Both the position numbers and the translations under genes were made by a program. The notes under the pieces are model-generated. The model was not told the origin of the DNA, searched no databases, and worked only from the letters and a program-made list of their open reading frames with translations. Shown piece after piece: positions 49,221 through 58,200 of a stretch of DNA of 64,000 bases; position 1 is the stretch's first letter; every line of letters begins with the position of its first letter. The stretch comes from Paenibacillus sp. FSL R10-2782 (GTDB lineage Bacteria > Bacillota > Bacilli > Paenibacillales > Paenibacillaceae). The DNA is taken from assembly GCF_038592985.1 (NCBI RefSeq), contig NZ_CP151951.1, positions 487,001-551,000 of the forward strand, given 5' to 3'.

Positions 49221-49964
49221 ATGAATGATACGATTTCCTTGTTGATGAATCATCGGTCTGTACGAAAGTTCAAGTCAGACGCCGTTACCGACGAGCAACT
49301 CGCAGCTATTGTGGCGGCAGGCCAGATGGCTTCCTCGTCCAGCAATGTACAGGCTTATACCGTCATTGCCGTTACAGAGCCTTCTTTGAAAACAAAGCTG
49401 GCTGAGTTGGCGGGGGGTCAGGCTTACGTTGAGCAATGCCCGGCGTTCCTCGTGTGGTGTGCAGATTTGTACCGCTTGAAGCAGGTCACGGTTCACCATC
49501 AGCCGGGTCAGCCCTCCTATGAAGGCTCCGTCGAAAACTATACGGTTGCGACCATTGATGCCGCGTTAGCTGCACAGAATGCCGCGGTAGCCGCCGAATC
49601 ACTCGGTTTGGGCATGGTCTACATCGGGGGCATCCGTACGAAAATAGCCGAGGTATCCGAGCTGTTGGGATTGCCTGAGCTAGTATATCCGGTGTTCGGT
49701 ATGTGTATTGGGGTACCGGATCAGGAAGGGAGCTTACGTCCACGTCTTCCGCTGTCCGGTGTTTTGCATATGAACGGCTACGACAAAAATCAGACGATGA
49801 AAGCTGTGGATCTGTATGATCACACATCGGCTGAATATTTAAAGGAACGCACAGGTGGTCAGCGGTCTACCCCTTGGTCAGAGCAGATGGCAGCAAGACT
49901 GACCGAGCCCGCACGTTTGCAGATGAAGTCTTTTTTGGAGCAAAAGGGATTTTTGAAGCAATAA
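49221..49964 (+). CDS. NfsA-type NADPH nitroreductase
   Basis: 247 residues of the NfsA/NfrA1 flavoprotein family. FMN-binding start ISLLMNHRSVRKFKSD, AGQMASSSSNVQAYTV, and the C-terminal extension MNGYDKNQTM...YLKERTGGQRSTPWSEQM typical of NfsA. It reduces nitro compounds, FMN or quinones with NADPH. ATG at 49221 (AGGAG ten bases upstream) starts the family sequence. TTGACA (49171-49176) followed by TATATT is a likely promoter. It is a separate unit from the flavin operon. Confidence 0.88.
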   Translation: MNDTISLLMNHRSVRKFKSDAVTDEQLAAIVAAGQMASSSSNVQAYTVIAVTEPSLKTKLAELAGGQAYVEQCPAFLVWCADLYRLKQVTVHHQPGQPSYEGSVENYTVATIDAALAAQNAAVAAESLGLGMVYIGGIRTKIAEVSELLGLPELVYPVFGMCIGVPDQEGSLRPRLPLSGVLHMNGYDKNQTMKAVDLYDHTSAEYLKERTGGQRSTPWSEQMAARLTEPARLQMKSFLEQKGFLKQ

Positions 49965-50141
49965 AGGTCGGGTACGCGATAAAAATAACGCAGCAGCATA
50001 TAAATGGCATGAAGCCATAGGTATGTTTGAAAAATACAAAGAATCTCCTTTTTGCGTATGATGAATTCCGCGTAATAGGAGGTTCTTTGCTTTTGTTGTA
50101 AGCTGGCTTGTATATCTTTTCAGATAATAGCTGATATGGCT

Positions 50142-50996
50142 TTATAAATTAGACAGTGCGTAAAAGCGTCTCGTATTGTCATAAAATAATTGCCGAACGA
50201 CAGTTTCATTTTGACCTGTCAGCTTGCTATACGCCCGAATGACTTCGGCGGTCATGCGTGGATGGGTCTGTTGTCCGGCAAAAGGCCCCTCAAAGGGCCA
50301 GGGGCCGTCCGTTTCCGCCATCACCTGACCGGATGGATACTGTATTGCCAAGCTTCGGATTTCATCCTCATACAAGAGATCCGGTGTGAAGGAGACATAA
50401 TAGCCGTTACGAGCCATGCGTTCGGTCGTGGCGGTAGAGCCTTTAAACCAATGGAAATGCGCCTGTGTGACGCCATAGCGTCCCAGTAAGTCGCAGGCAA
50501 TGTCCGCGTCCTCATAGACGGCATGCAGCACAATCGGTTTGTTATGCTTCCGCGCGAACATGACAAAACGCTCCAGTAATTCTATGTAAGGAGCGAGGTC
50601 AAAGGGAACTCCACTCCGCAAGGCTTCCAGCCGATTATAGTAGGGCAGGCCGACCTCACCTACCGCGGCCATATGCTCTGCATGCTTGTCCATCCAGTCG
50701 AACAACAGATCAAGCTCAGCTTGCGGTGGAAGAGGCTGTTCGGGATGAAAGCCAAAGGCGGGTCGTACCAGCCCGGGAAAACGCTCAGACAAGCACAAAT
50801 TGGCCCGGCTGGAGGCGAGATGCATGGACACGGCAATGACGGCTTCGACGCTGCTATCTGCAAGCGAAGCGAGCAATAGCTCTTGCTGCTCAGACGGATA
50901 GCTATCCACATGAATGTGCGCGTCGATTAGAGGCGCGGGTACTTGCGCCGTCGTTGGCGCTGTCGTGTCCAGCTTCTTATTGTTCGAGTCATTCAT
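50142..50996 (-). CDS. TatD-family metal-dependent hydrolase
   Basis: 284 residues of the amidohydrolase/TatD type: metal ligands in LIDAHIHVDS (HxH), glutamate in AVGEVGLPY, histidines in KPIVLHAVYED and AHFHWFKG, aspartate in VMAETDGPW. The family includes DNases and small-molecule hydrolases. It overlaps the ABC ATPase gene of the thiamine operon by four bases, so it is the last gene of that operon. A role in processing an imported thiamine precursor or degradation product is suggested by context, not proven. Confidence 0.85.
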   Translation of the reverse strand: MNDSNNKKLDTTAPTTAQVPAPLIDAHIHVDSYPSEQQELLLASLADSSVEAVIAVSMHLASSRANLCLSERFPGLVRPAFGFHPEQPLPPQAELDLLFDWMDKHAEHMAAVGEVGLPYYNRLEALRSGVPFDLAPYIELLERFVMFARKHNKPIVLHAVYEDADIACDLLGRYGVTQAHFHWFKGSTATTERMARNGYYVSFTPDLLYEDEIRSLAIQYPSGQVMAETDGPWPFEGPFAGQQTHPRMTAEVIRAYSKLTGQNETVVRQLFYDNTRRFYALSNL

Positions 50997-51949
50997 AACG
51001 GCTTCTCCCCATTACCTGAAGCATCCTCACGGATGCCTCCAGTGTTGTCCGTGTCGCCTTCCAGTCTGTGCTTTTCCTCGCGCATCCAGCCAGTCATTTT
51101 CCGCTTCCATTCGATAAAGCGTGGGTCGAGGGTGATTTCTTCCCTGCGAGGGCGAGGGAAGGGAACGTCTACGACGTGTATCACCGAAGCGGGTCGTGCC
51201 GACAGTACGTAGATGCGGTCGGAGAGCAGCAACGCTTCCTCAATGCTGTGGGTAATGAACAGCACGGAGCGGCGGTTCTTTTCCCACATCCGCAGGAGCC
51301 ATTGCTGCATGTCTCCACGCGTCAGCGCATCCAGTGCGCTGAACGGCTCATCCAGCAGCATCAGCTCTTGCGGACTGAGTAGCGCACGCAGGAAAGCCAC
51401 CCGCTGCTGCATGCCGCCAGAGAGCGTATGCGGATACGCCTTTGCGAATGGGCCAAGCCCGACCTGCTCCAGCCATTGCAGGGCTTCCTTACGGCGTTCG
51501 CGTTCGCTGCTGTGCCGGGGCTGCGCTGCTGTATCTTTACGCGGCGCATTTTCCTGCCCGAGCAGCACGTTGTCCAGCGTGGTACGCCACGGGAAAAGCG
51601 CGGGCTGTTGAGGCATGTAGCTGATATGCCCGCGTTCCCCAGTCACGTCCTGTCCGTTCATACGGATGTGCCCCAACTGCGGCTTGAGCAGCCCGCCGAT
51701 GATGTGAAACAGCGTGCTTTTGCCGCTGCCGGACGGACCGATCAGAGAGACGAATTCCCCAGGTCGGACGCTCAAGGATACATCCTGCAATACAGGCAGC
51801 GAGCTTCGCTTTTCCCGGAAGGCCAGGCTAATGCCTTCCAGTTCCAAGGCTGGAGGAGTGGAAGAATGCTCCTGCTGTTCCAAGGCTCCTTGGACTCGTT
51901 GTTCATCAGCCATATTTTGCGGTGATAAGTCAGTCGGATGCAGACTCAT
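50993..51949 (-). CDS. thiZ: ABC transporter ATP-binding protein for a thiamine precursor (ThiZ-like)
   Basis: 318 residues. Walker [11 protein letters not shown]-loop SYMPQQPALFPWRT, signature LSGGMQQRV, Walker B LMLLDEP and H-loop FITHSIEE place it with the nitrate/taurine/HMP group. It powers ThiX, with ThiY as binding protein, to import a pyrimidine precursor of thiamine such as formylaminopyrimidine. ATG at 51949 has AAAGGA ten bases upstream; a GTG nine bases earlier touches the site. An N-terminal extension of about 30 residues precedes the ATPase core. Confidence 0.88.
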   Translation of the reverse strand: MSLHPTDLSPQNMADEQRVQGALEQQEHSSTPPALELEGISLAFREKRSSLPVLQDVSLSVRPGEFVSLIGPSGSGKSTLFHIIGGLLKPQLGHIRMNGQDVTGERGHISYMPQQPALFPWRTTLDNVLLGQENAPRKDTAAQPRHSSERERRKEALQWLEQVGLGPFAKAYPHTLSGGMQQRVAFLRALLSPQELMLLDEPFSALDALTRGDMQQWLLRMWEKNRRSVLFITHSIEEALLLSDRIYVLSARPASVIHVVDVPFPRPRREEITLDPRFIEWKRKMTGWMREEKHRLEGDTDNTGGIREDASGNGEKPL

Positions 51950-52013
51950 ACGCACCACGTCCTTTCTTTGATATCCTGCGGTTCCATCGTATTCTGGTTA
52001 TACCATTTGGAAG

Positions 52014-52790
52014 CTATTCCTGATCGGGTTTCCAGCGTACCAGCCATTTTTCCAGCAGTAGAATAGCTACGAACATTAACAAACTGAGTGTAACAATGAT
52101 GCCAATGGCGGCAAAAATCAGATCCGTGCGGTAGGCTGATTTTTGCAGATTCATATAATAACCAATTCCTTCACTGGCTCCGATCCATTCCGCAATGATT
52201 GCGCCCATTACGCTGTAAGTGGCGGCAATCTTGATGCCCGAAAATACTTGTGGCAGGGAATGCGGCAGCTCCAGCTTCATAAAAATAGCCATGCGGCCTG
52301 CGCCCGACATACGCATATAGCTCATCATCGTGCGGTCCGTCTGCGTCAGTCCGTCCATGGCCGCTACAGCCACGGGGAAAAAGCAGACCAGTGTAATCAC
52401 CATCAGCTTGGGCAACACGCCAAAACCAAACCACACCATCAGCAATGGGCCGAGAGCGATGGTCGGAATGTTTTGACTAAGAATGAGCAGCGGGTACAGA
52501 GCCGACTTGAGAAAAGGGATGGTATGAAGAACAATGGCGATCCATAGTCCCGTTGCGGTGCCGATAGCAAATCCCGCCAGCGTTAAGCGAACAGTAGCCC
52601 AAGTATGGGCACCAAGTAGCGCCGACTGAGACATTCCTTCCTGAACGATCAGGGACGGAGCAGGCAGTATCCATGATTCCACATTCCAATAGGAAACCGC
52701 TCCCTGCCAAGCCGCTAAAAAGAAGAGGACCGCCACAAGGGGCGGCCATACGCTTTTCCACCAGGATGCGTTTTTGCCTTTCGGGTTCAT
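52014..52790 (-). CDS. thiX: ABC transporter permease for a thiamine precursor (ThiX-like)
   Basis: 258 residues with six membrane helices and the docking segment MSGAGRMAIFMKLELPHSLPQVFSGIK. It belongs to the SsuC/TauC/ThiX permease group. Its ATG overlaps the stop of the thiamine-binding gene upstream (ATGA). It works with ThiZ and ThiY in one TPP-regulated operon. Confidence 0.88.
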   Translation of the reverse strand: MNPKGKNASWWKSVWPPLVAVLFFLAAWQGAVSYWNVESWILPAPSLIVQEGMSQSALLGAHTWATVRLTLAGFAIGTATGLWIAIVLHTIPFLKSALYPLLILSQNIPTIALGPLLMVWFGFGVLPKLMVITLVCFFPVAVAAMDGLTQTDRTMMSYMRMSGAGRMAIFMKLELPHSLPQVFSGIKIAATYSVMGAIIAEWIGASEGIGYYMNLQKSAYRTDLIFAAIGIIVTLSLLMFVAILLLEKWLVRWKPDQE

Positions 52791-53080
52791 GGGCGATATT
52801 TCTCGGTCAGCTTATCCATGCTGATGCCCTGCGGGTTATGTGCGATTTTGATTTGTGAAATGATGCTTGGACTGCCTGCTTCCGTTAGTGCCTCGTGCAT
52901 TTCTTTAACCACCTTCAGCAGCTCGTCCAGCTCGCCTTCCATGGTCGTATCCAATGGGTTCACCTGATGTTTGACACCGGAGCGCTGAATAATTTCAATT
53001 GCCTTATCTACATATGCGTAAGAGTCCTCGTTATTGGGGGTTTTAGGAATCACTTGAATACTGAGCAGTGTGTTAGCCAT
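52787..53080 (-). CDS. Thiamine-binding protein of the MTH1187/YkoF-like family
   Basis: 97 residues matching DUF77/MTH1187: SIQVIPKTPNNEDSYAYVDKA, VNPLDTTMEGELDELL, and SIISQIKIAHN. Related proteins bind thiamine or its pyrimidine part in the cytosol. It lies in the TPP-riboswitch operon between the binding lipoprotein and the permease, with an AAAGGA site nine bases before ATG. It may carry or sense the imported precursor. Confidence 0.85.
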   Translation of the reverse strand: MANTLLSIQVIPKTPNNEDSYAYVDKAIEIIQRSGVKHQVNPLDTTMEGELDELLKVVKEMHEALTEAGSPSIISQIKIAHNPQGISMDKLTEKYRP

Positions 53081-53124
53081 GTGAATTCACCTGTCCTTTA
53101 TTTGGAGTGTTTTTAGGGAAATAT

Positions 53125-53323
53125 GGTGGTTTAAGGCGGGTGGGAGACCGCTTCGCGTTTCATTTGATCTTACGATCGCTGTTGCCATGGGATTCTTTGA
53201 ATAGATTTAAAAGGTAAGAATCCCACAGAGTGTATGCTTCCGAAGCTAGCTTTCCATAGGAAAGCTTTCAGGCGAGCGCTTCGCTTCTTCAGATTCAAAT
53301 GAAACGCTACGCTGCCAACCACC
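53125..53323. repeat. Highly structured repeat-like element inside the thi operon
   Basis: Nested inverted repeats: GGTGGTT/AACCACC at the ends (53125-53131, 53317-53323), GCGTTTCATTTGA/TCAAATGAAACGC (53155-53167, 53295-53307), TGGGATTCTT/AAGAATCCCA (53188-53197, 53216-53225) and AGCTTTCC-ATA-GGAAAGCT (53248-53266). It folds into a large branched stem-loop. It has no coding frame of any family and looks like a MITE-like or intergenic repeat. Confidence 0.55.
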
Positions 53324-53389
53324 TTAAAAGCACCTTATTTTTAAAGTGGTTTGTGTGGCATTTTTACACACAAGCGCACCTACTTAGTG

Positions 53390-53620
53390 CTTAGATAAGA
53401 GGAACTAAAAGATAAACCCAGTGGAACGAGAATGAAGTAGGCGGAATGGTGCTGTAGAAGCGCGCTTTGGAAGCATCACCTTGCCCGGATTCCACCTCTG
53501 GATATTTATAAAAGAAATCTGGGTACAACAGCGATGGGAAGCACCATCCGTCCGCGTAGTGGCGCTTGGTGCACGTCCCTAGTTCGACTTTATTTAGTTG
53601 GTAATTTAGCGTTTTAACAA
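53390..53620. other. Second non-coding stretch within the thi operon
   Basis: About 230 bases between the structured repeat and thiY. The minus-strand open frame gives a Tyr/Phe/Pro-rich protein running out of the thiY end with no family look, so I do not call it. It may be another intergenic repeat unit or a decayed gene. Confidence 0.35.
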
Positions 53621-53625
53621 AATGA

Positions 53626-54672
53626 TCAACGCTTGGGCAGGAAGTTGTTTGTGAAGGCGTTATTGACTTCCAAAGGCTTGCTGAGCAGCTTGCGCTCGTA
53701 CATCCAGTCGGAGTAGTTTTTCCAGACCTCCGCTTTTTGTACGCCCCATTGGGCGGCATCGTCCTGATAACGCGGGCTTAGCCATTTTTGGCTGGCGAGT
53801 ACCAGCTTTTTATCCAGTTCCGGAACCGCTTTGGTCAAGATGTCTGCGGCTTCTTCCGGGTGAGCGATGGTATATTCATAGCCTTGGGCGGTCGCGTCCA
53901 TGAAGGCTTTGACCAGTTCGGGATCATTTTTAATCGTCTGTTCGTTGCTCACGATGACGGGCGTATAGTAATCCAGACTTTTGGAATAATCTTTTACATA
54001 CAGCATATCCAGTGGTTCACCGCGTAGTTGGGCTTCAATCCCAGTCCAAGCGTAGAAGATCCAGGCAAAGTCGATATCGCGCTTCACGGCTGTAAAATAA
54101 TCGGCATTACCCATGTTGATGATCTTCACCTTGCTCACGTCGCCTTTGTCCGCATCCATAATGGATTTCATGACCGCTTCTTCTACAGGCGAACCCCAGC
54201 CGCCGTATTTTTTGCCTTCAAAATCCTTTGGGCTCTTAATCCCGCGGTCTGCCGGGGCTGCGAAGCCAGATGTATTATGCTGAATGACCGCAGCGATGGA
54301 TACGAGCGGCACCCCTTGCGTACGAGCCTGTGTGACGCCCTCCTGATAGCTGATACCAAAAGGTACAGCATTGGAAGCAACCATTTGATCGGCTCCGCCC
54401 GAACCGGGCTGAACGATCTGGACATTCAAGCCTGCTTTTTCGTAAAATCCTTTGTCCTTGGCGACATAGAGGCCCGTATGATTCGTATTTGGCGTCCAGT
54501 CGAGCACGACTTTAACGTCCTTGAGTCCCTTGGTCGGGGAGGACGTTTGGGTGTCGGCGGCAGGAGTCTCGCCTTGTGGTGCAGAGGGGGAGCTTCCGCC
54601 GCAGGCGGTCAGGGTCAGGGCCATTAACCACAGGCTGATCAGCCCAAGACTTAACATTTTCATGCGCTTCAT
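53626..54672 (-). CDS. thiY: Thiamine precursor-binding lipoprotein (ThiY, NMT1/THI5-like)
   Basis: 348 residues. The lipobox LTLTACGG lipidates the cysteine near residue 24. The mature protein is NMT1/THI5-like: VVLDWTPNTNHTGLYVAKDKG, NVQIVQPGSGGADQMVASNA, FGISYQEGVTQARTQGVPLV and RDIDFAWIFYAWTGIE. It captures formylaminopyrimidine or a similar HMP precursor outside the cell. It is the first gene after the TPP riboswitch and is followed by a 500-base non-coding gap before the rest of the operon. Confidence 0.93.
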   Translation of the reverse strand: MKRMKMLSLGLISLWLMALTLTACGGSSPSAPQGETPAADTQTSSPTKGLKDVKVVLDWTPNTNHTGLYVAKDKGFYEKAGLNVQIVQPGSGGADQMVASNAVPFGISYQEGVTQARTQGVPLVSIAAVIQHNTSGFAAPADRGIKSPKDFEGKKYGGWGSPVEEAVMKSIMDADKGDVSKVKIINMGNADYFTAVKRDIDFAWIFYAWTGIEAQLRGEPLDMLYVKDYSKSLDYYTPVIVSNEQTIKNDPELVKAFMDATAQGYEYTIAHPEEAADILTKAVPELDKKLVLASQKWLSPRYQDDAAQWGVQKAEVWKNYSDWMYERKLLSKPLEVNNAFTNNFLPKR

Positions 54673-54786
54673 CGTTGTGTTCTCTCCTTTTATTACCCGT
54701 AATCCGTCGGATCAGACAGCTTATGTTTCCCATTTCACAAAAATAACTCCTGCCAGACGCTATCTGTTCCAACAACATCATCTTCA

Positions 54787-54823
54787 ACAAAAAAAGCGCC
54801 CCGAAGTTCCGGGACGCTTGCGC
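54787..54823 (-). terminator. TPP riboswitch expression-platform terminator
   Basis: On the minus strand AGCGTCCCGGAAC pairs with TTCGGGGCGCT and is followed by TTTTTTT. It lies 115 bases before thiY and directly downstream of the TPP aptamer. Confidence 0.88.
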
Positions 54824-54887
54824 TTGTATATACCAAAGTAAGGGATGGCCCGCCGTAATATGAAAAGAAAGGGCGCATCTTGCTTAA

Positions 54888-54982
54888 GCATTCCTACGCT
54901 GGCATTACCCAGATCAGGTTGTAAGGGTCAGTGTCTTGGGACACACTCTCAGCCGGCCGATTCCAGCACCCCTGGCATTGTA
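54888..54982 (-). ncRNA. TPP riboswitch (THI element)
   Basis: On the minus strand: AGGGGTGC, GGCTGAGAGTGTGTCCC, AAGACACTGACCCTTACAACCTG, ATCTGGGTAATGCCAGCGTAGGAA. These are the classic THI-box segments; the CUGAGA and ACCUGAUCUGG-type blocks bind TPP. High TPP should favour the terminator and switch off thiY and the genes after it. Confidence 0.96.
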
Positions 54983-55019
54983 TAGTCGAATGGGTTGTTC
55001 ATTCGGGTTTCCTACGACG

Positions 55020-55048
55020 ATTATATGACTAGAAGTCGGGTCTGTCCA
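55020..55048 (-). promoter_or_regulatory. Promoter of the thiY operon
   Basis: On the minus strand TGGACA (55043-55048) and TATAAT (55020-55025) are 17 bases apart, about 40 bases before the TPP aptamer. Confidence 0.75.
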
Positions 55049-55192
55049 GCATAGGGGAAGAAGTGACGGTTCATTTGCCTTACGTCAGGGTACACTTTTA
55101 CTGTGAGCTTTGTTCTGAATGACCGTGATTTAGTCGGTTCAAGGCATGGGCATTCACAGGAATTCTAATTTGCGAAAAGGAGTTGTTGTACC

Positions 55193-55627
55193 ATGGGTAA
55201 AACGGAAACATTGGATCGCAGCCAACTGGAACAAGCCATTGTAAAGGCTTTGGATAACAACAAATTTTGCTCGTTGGGTACAGTAGAAGGCGGCAAGCCG
55301 AAGGTGCGCTATATGGCTCTTTTTAATGAAGGGCTGAACATCCATCTCGCGACAGATCGCAAAACACAAAAGGTGGAAGAGCTGAAGGATAATCCAAACG
55401 CTTATCTGCTGCTGGGATATGAGGTAGGCGGTACGAAGGAAGTCCTAGAGGTTGAGGCTACTGTCCGGGTAACGGCTGACGAGGGACTTCGCAAACAAGT
55501 GTGGAATGATTCGTTGAAGGAATGGTTTTCTGGCCCGGATGACCCTGATTATGTCATTCTGGATGTAAACCCAACTCGTATTGAGTATGTGGGTAAGCAG
55601 ACCGGACGTCAGGTGTGGGAGAAATAG
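55193..55627 (+). CDS. Pyridoxamine 5'-phosphate oxidase-family (general stress protein 26-like) flavoprotein
   Basis: 144 residues of the FMN split-barrel type: NNKFCSLGTVEGGKPKVRYM, LATDRKTQKVEELKDNPNAYL and FSGPDDPDYVILDVNPTRIEY. It resembles B. subtilis YdaG-like general stress proteins. It is probably a cytosolic FMN- or F420-type binding protein whose substrate is not known. The RBS is AAAAGGAG. Monocistronic. Confidence 0.83.
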   Translation: MGKTETLDRSQLEQAIVKALDNNKFCSLGTVEGGKPKVRYMALFNEGLNIHLATDRKTQKVEELKDNPNAYLLLGYEVGGTKEVLEVEATVRVTADEGLRKQVWNDSLKEWFSGPDDPDYVILDVNPTRIEYVGKQTGRQVWEK

Positions 55628-55849
55628 AATTGGATAGAATATGAGGAAACCAGCAATTCTCCAAGTTATTTGGGAGGTTTGCTGGTTTTTTTAGTTACGG
55701 AAAATTAATTATTTTTTCATAAATAAATGGAGTAAATGACTACTCTTTTGTCCGTCATTGGATTAAAATAGGAATGGTGGGTTCAAAGCTTACATATATG
55801 TGCAAAAGCATGTGTATGACGCCTACACCTTAATGAGGAGGGATATATT

Positions 55850-57922
55850 TTGATATTTCATAAAAAATGGTTTAGAGGGCTTACAGCAGTAGTTGTAGCT
55901 TGTAGCATGCTGGTGTTTTCAGCCGCTCCGTCCTGGGCTTCCAGCGAATCCAAGGATAGCGGTACAGTGAATTTGCGGATCATGGAAACAACGGATATTC
56001 ATGCGGCCTTGATGAATTATGACTACTATGCCGACAAGGAAACGAACGAATATGGCTTGATTAACACAGCTGGACTGATCCAGCAGGCGCGCAGTGAAAC
56101 AAGAAACAGCCTGTTGTTCGATAACGGCGACTTGTTGCAGGGCAATCCATTGGGCGATTATATGGCCAGAAGCAAAACCTTCGAGAAAGAAGGCGGTGTC
56201 CATCCGGTCTACAAGATGATGAACTTGATGGGCTATGATGCGGCTACGGTAGGGAATCACGAATTTAACTATGGTCTCGATTTTTTGGAAAGATCCCTCA
56301 AGGGAGCTGATTTTCCTTACGTAAATGCGAACGTGTATTACGATGATGGGGCCCAAGGAACTAAAAATTATTTTACCCCTTATCGGATTCTTGATAAAAC
56401 GGTGACGGATGAAAAGGGTGAAACTCATTCACTCAGAGTGGGCGTGATTGGCTTGGTAACGCCTCAAATTACGCAGTGGGATGAAGGTAATTTGAAGGGT
56501 AAGGTCGTTACCAAGGATATTGTGGAAACGGCGAAAAAGTTTGTTCCTCAAATGAAAACGGAGGGTGCAGACATTATTATTGTGCTGGCACACACAGGTT
56601 ATGAGGATGTGCCGCAAACTCCGATGATGGAAAATGCCGTTAAATATTTGAGCAAGGTGGACGGAATTAACGCTATTCTGTTTGGACATGCGCATAAATC
56701 TTTCCCCGGTCCTGATTTTAAGGGAATGAGCGGTGTAGACCTGGATAAAGGAACGATTAATGGTGTACCGGCTGTGGAAGCTTCCTCATGGGGCAAGGAT
56801 CTGGGCATTATTGACCTGAGCCTGGAAAAGAAAAACCGCGTGTGGAATGTAACCAACTCCCAGTCAGAAGTGCGCCCGGTTGTGAATACTACCAATCCAG
56901 CCGTGCAACAGATCAAACCCGAATTCAAACTGACAGAGGCGGTCAAGGACGAACATAAAGGAACATTGGATTATGTTCGTCAACCGGTGGGAACAGCGAC
57001 TGCACCGATCAACAGTTATTTTGCATTAGTGCAGGATGACCCATCCATTCAGATTGTGACGAATGCACAAAAATGGTATGTACAGAACCATCTTAAAGGG
57101 ACCGAATACGAAAATCTTCCCGTATTGTCGGCTGGCGCCCCATTCAAGGCTGGTGGTCGAAACGGTGCCGAGTATTACACCAACATTCCTGAAGGCACGA
57201 TAGCTATTAAAAACGTGTCCGATCTGTACGTGTACCCGAATACGGTTCAGGCCGTAGAAGTTACCGGTGCTGAAATTCAGGAATGGCTGGAATGGTCTGC
57301 GGGCCAGTTCAACCGTATCGATCCAAAGAAAACCGAGGAACAATCGCTGATTAACAAAGATTTTCCTACCTACAATTTTGATGTCATTGACGGTGTAAAG
57401 TACCAGATTGATGTGACTCAGCCTGCACGATATGATGCCAAGGGGACCGTTATTGATCCTTCTGCTCATCGTATCAAGGATTTACAATACAATGGGAAAG
57501 CAATTGATCCCGCACAGAAATTTATCGTAGCGACCAACAATTATCGTGCTTCCTCATCCAAACTGGCAAACCCGGATGGCAAACGCATTGTGATGGCAGC
57601 ACCGGACGAAAGCCGCCAAGTCGTTATTGATTACATCCGTACGAACGGAACGATCAATCCGTCTGCGGATGGCAACTGGTCTATCGCTCCTTTCGGTGAG
57701 GCTAAGGTTACCTTCGAATCCTCGCCCGATGCAAAAGACGTGCTTGGCGGAAACCAGCAAATTTCATTCCTCGGCAGCGCGGCTGACGGATTTGCCAAAT
57801 ATAGTCTTAAAGCTGGCGCTAAGCCCAATGGAGCAACGACTACTGTAAAGGAAACCGTGGCTCCAGCGAAAGCAACGGCGAAGCCAGCTGTAAAAGCAAC
57901 CAAACCGAAGGCTTCCAAATAA
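55850..57922 (+). CDS. Secreted 2',3'-cyclic-nucleotide phosphodiesterase / 5'-nucleotidase
   Basis: 690 residues. The signal peptide (residues 1-30, cleavage near SWA-SS) is followed by a calcineurin-like metallophosphoesterase domain with all metal motifs: TTDIHAAL, DNGDLLQGNP, GNHEFNYG, LAHTGYE and GHAHKSFPG. The 5'-nucleotidase C-terminal domain (residues 370-620) binds the nucleotide. A Lys/Ala/Thr-rich tail may bind the wall; no LPXTG is present. It releases phosphate or nucleosides from extracellular cyclic nucleotides, like YfkN/CpdB. Translation starts at TTG behind GAGGAGGG; no suitable ATG is nearby. Confidence 0.92.
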   Translation: MIFHKKWFRGLTAVVVACSMLVFSAAPSWASSESKDSGTVNLRIMETTDIHAALMNYDYYADKETNEYGLINTAGLIQQARSETRNSLLFDNGDLLQGNPLGDYMARSKTFEKEGGVHPVYKMMNLMGYDAATVGNHEFNYGLDFLERSLKGADFPYVNANVYYDDGAQGTKNYFTPYRILDKTVTDEKGETHSLRVGVIGLVTPQITQWDEGNLKGKVVTKDIVETAKKFVPQMKTEGADIIIVLAHTGYEDVPQTPMMENAVKYLSKVDGINAILFGHAHKSFPGPDFKGMSGVDLDKGTINGVPAVEASSWGKDLGIIDLSLEKKNRVWNVTNSQSEVRPVVNTTNPAVQQIKPEFKLTEAVKDEHKGTLDYVRQPVGTATAPINSYFALVQDDPSIQIVTNAQKWYVQNHLKGTEYENLPVLSAGAPFKAGGRNGAEYYTNIPEGTIAIKNVSDLYVYPNTVQAVEVTGAEIQEWLEWSAGQFNRIDPKKTEEQSLINKDFPTYNFDVIDGVKYQIDVTQPARYDAKGTVIDPSAHRIKDLQYNGKAIDPAQKFIVATNNYRASSSKLANPDGKRIVMAAPDESRQVVIDYIRTNGTINPSADGNWSIAPFGEAKVTFESSPDAKDVLGGNQQISFLGSAADGFAKYSLKAGAKPNGATTTVKETVAPAKATAKPAVKATKPKASK

Positions 57923-57955
57923 GTCTGGGTTTCTGGCTCCATTTAAATTCAAGAT

Positions 57956-57998
57956 GAAGCAGCAAGTCTCTGTAAGCTGAGAGACTTGCTGCTTTTTT
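57956..57998 (+). terminator. Intrinsic terminator
   Basis: GCAGCAAGTCTCT pairs with AGAGACTTGCTGC and is followed by TTTTTT, 33 bases after the phosphoesterase. Confidence 0.95.
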
Positions 57999-58152
57999 GA
58001 TTTCAGGGAGTAGCGGTGCTGCTTGGATTTATAATTGGTTTAAAAGGCTTTATTTTTTGTCGAATATATACTTAAGTCCTAATCTGTAGTTAAAAATAAC
58101 TTTATTTTTTGTGAAAACACGTAATTATGTAGTTCTTTTGTTCTAGTTATTT

Positions 58153-58161
58153 GTGATATAA
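58153..58161 (+). promoter_or_regulatory. Extended -10 promoter of the EAL gene
   Basis: TGATATAAT (an extended -10, TG plus TATAAT) lies about 40 bases upstream of the EAL gene; the -35 is poor. Confidence 0.5.
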
Positions 58162-58200
58162 TGGTGAAAAAATCGGAAAATTGTTCCGAGGAGGACCATT

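Noticed and set aside
53391..53759. ORF of 122 codons overlapping the end of thiY
   Set aside because: Its first third is a shadow of thiY and the rest is repeat-like non-coding DNA with Tyr/Pro-rich nonsense.
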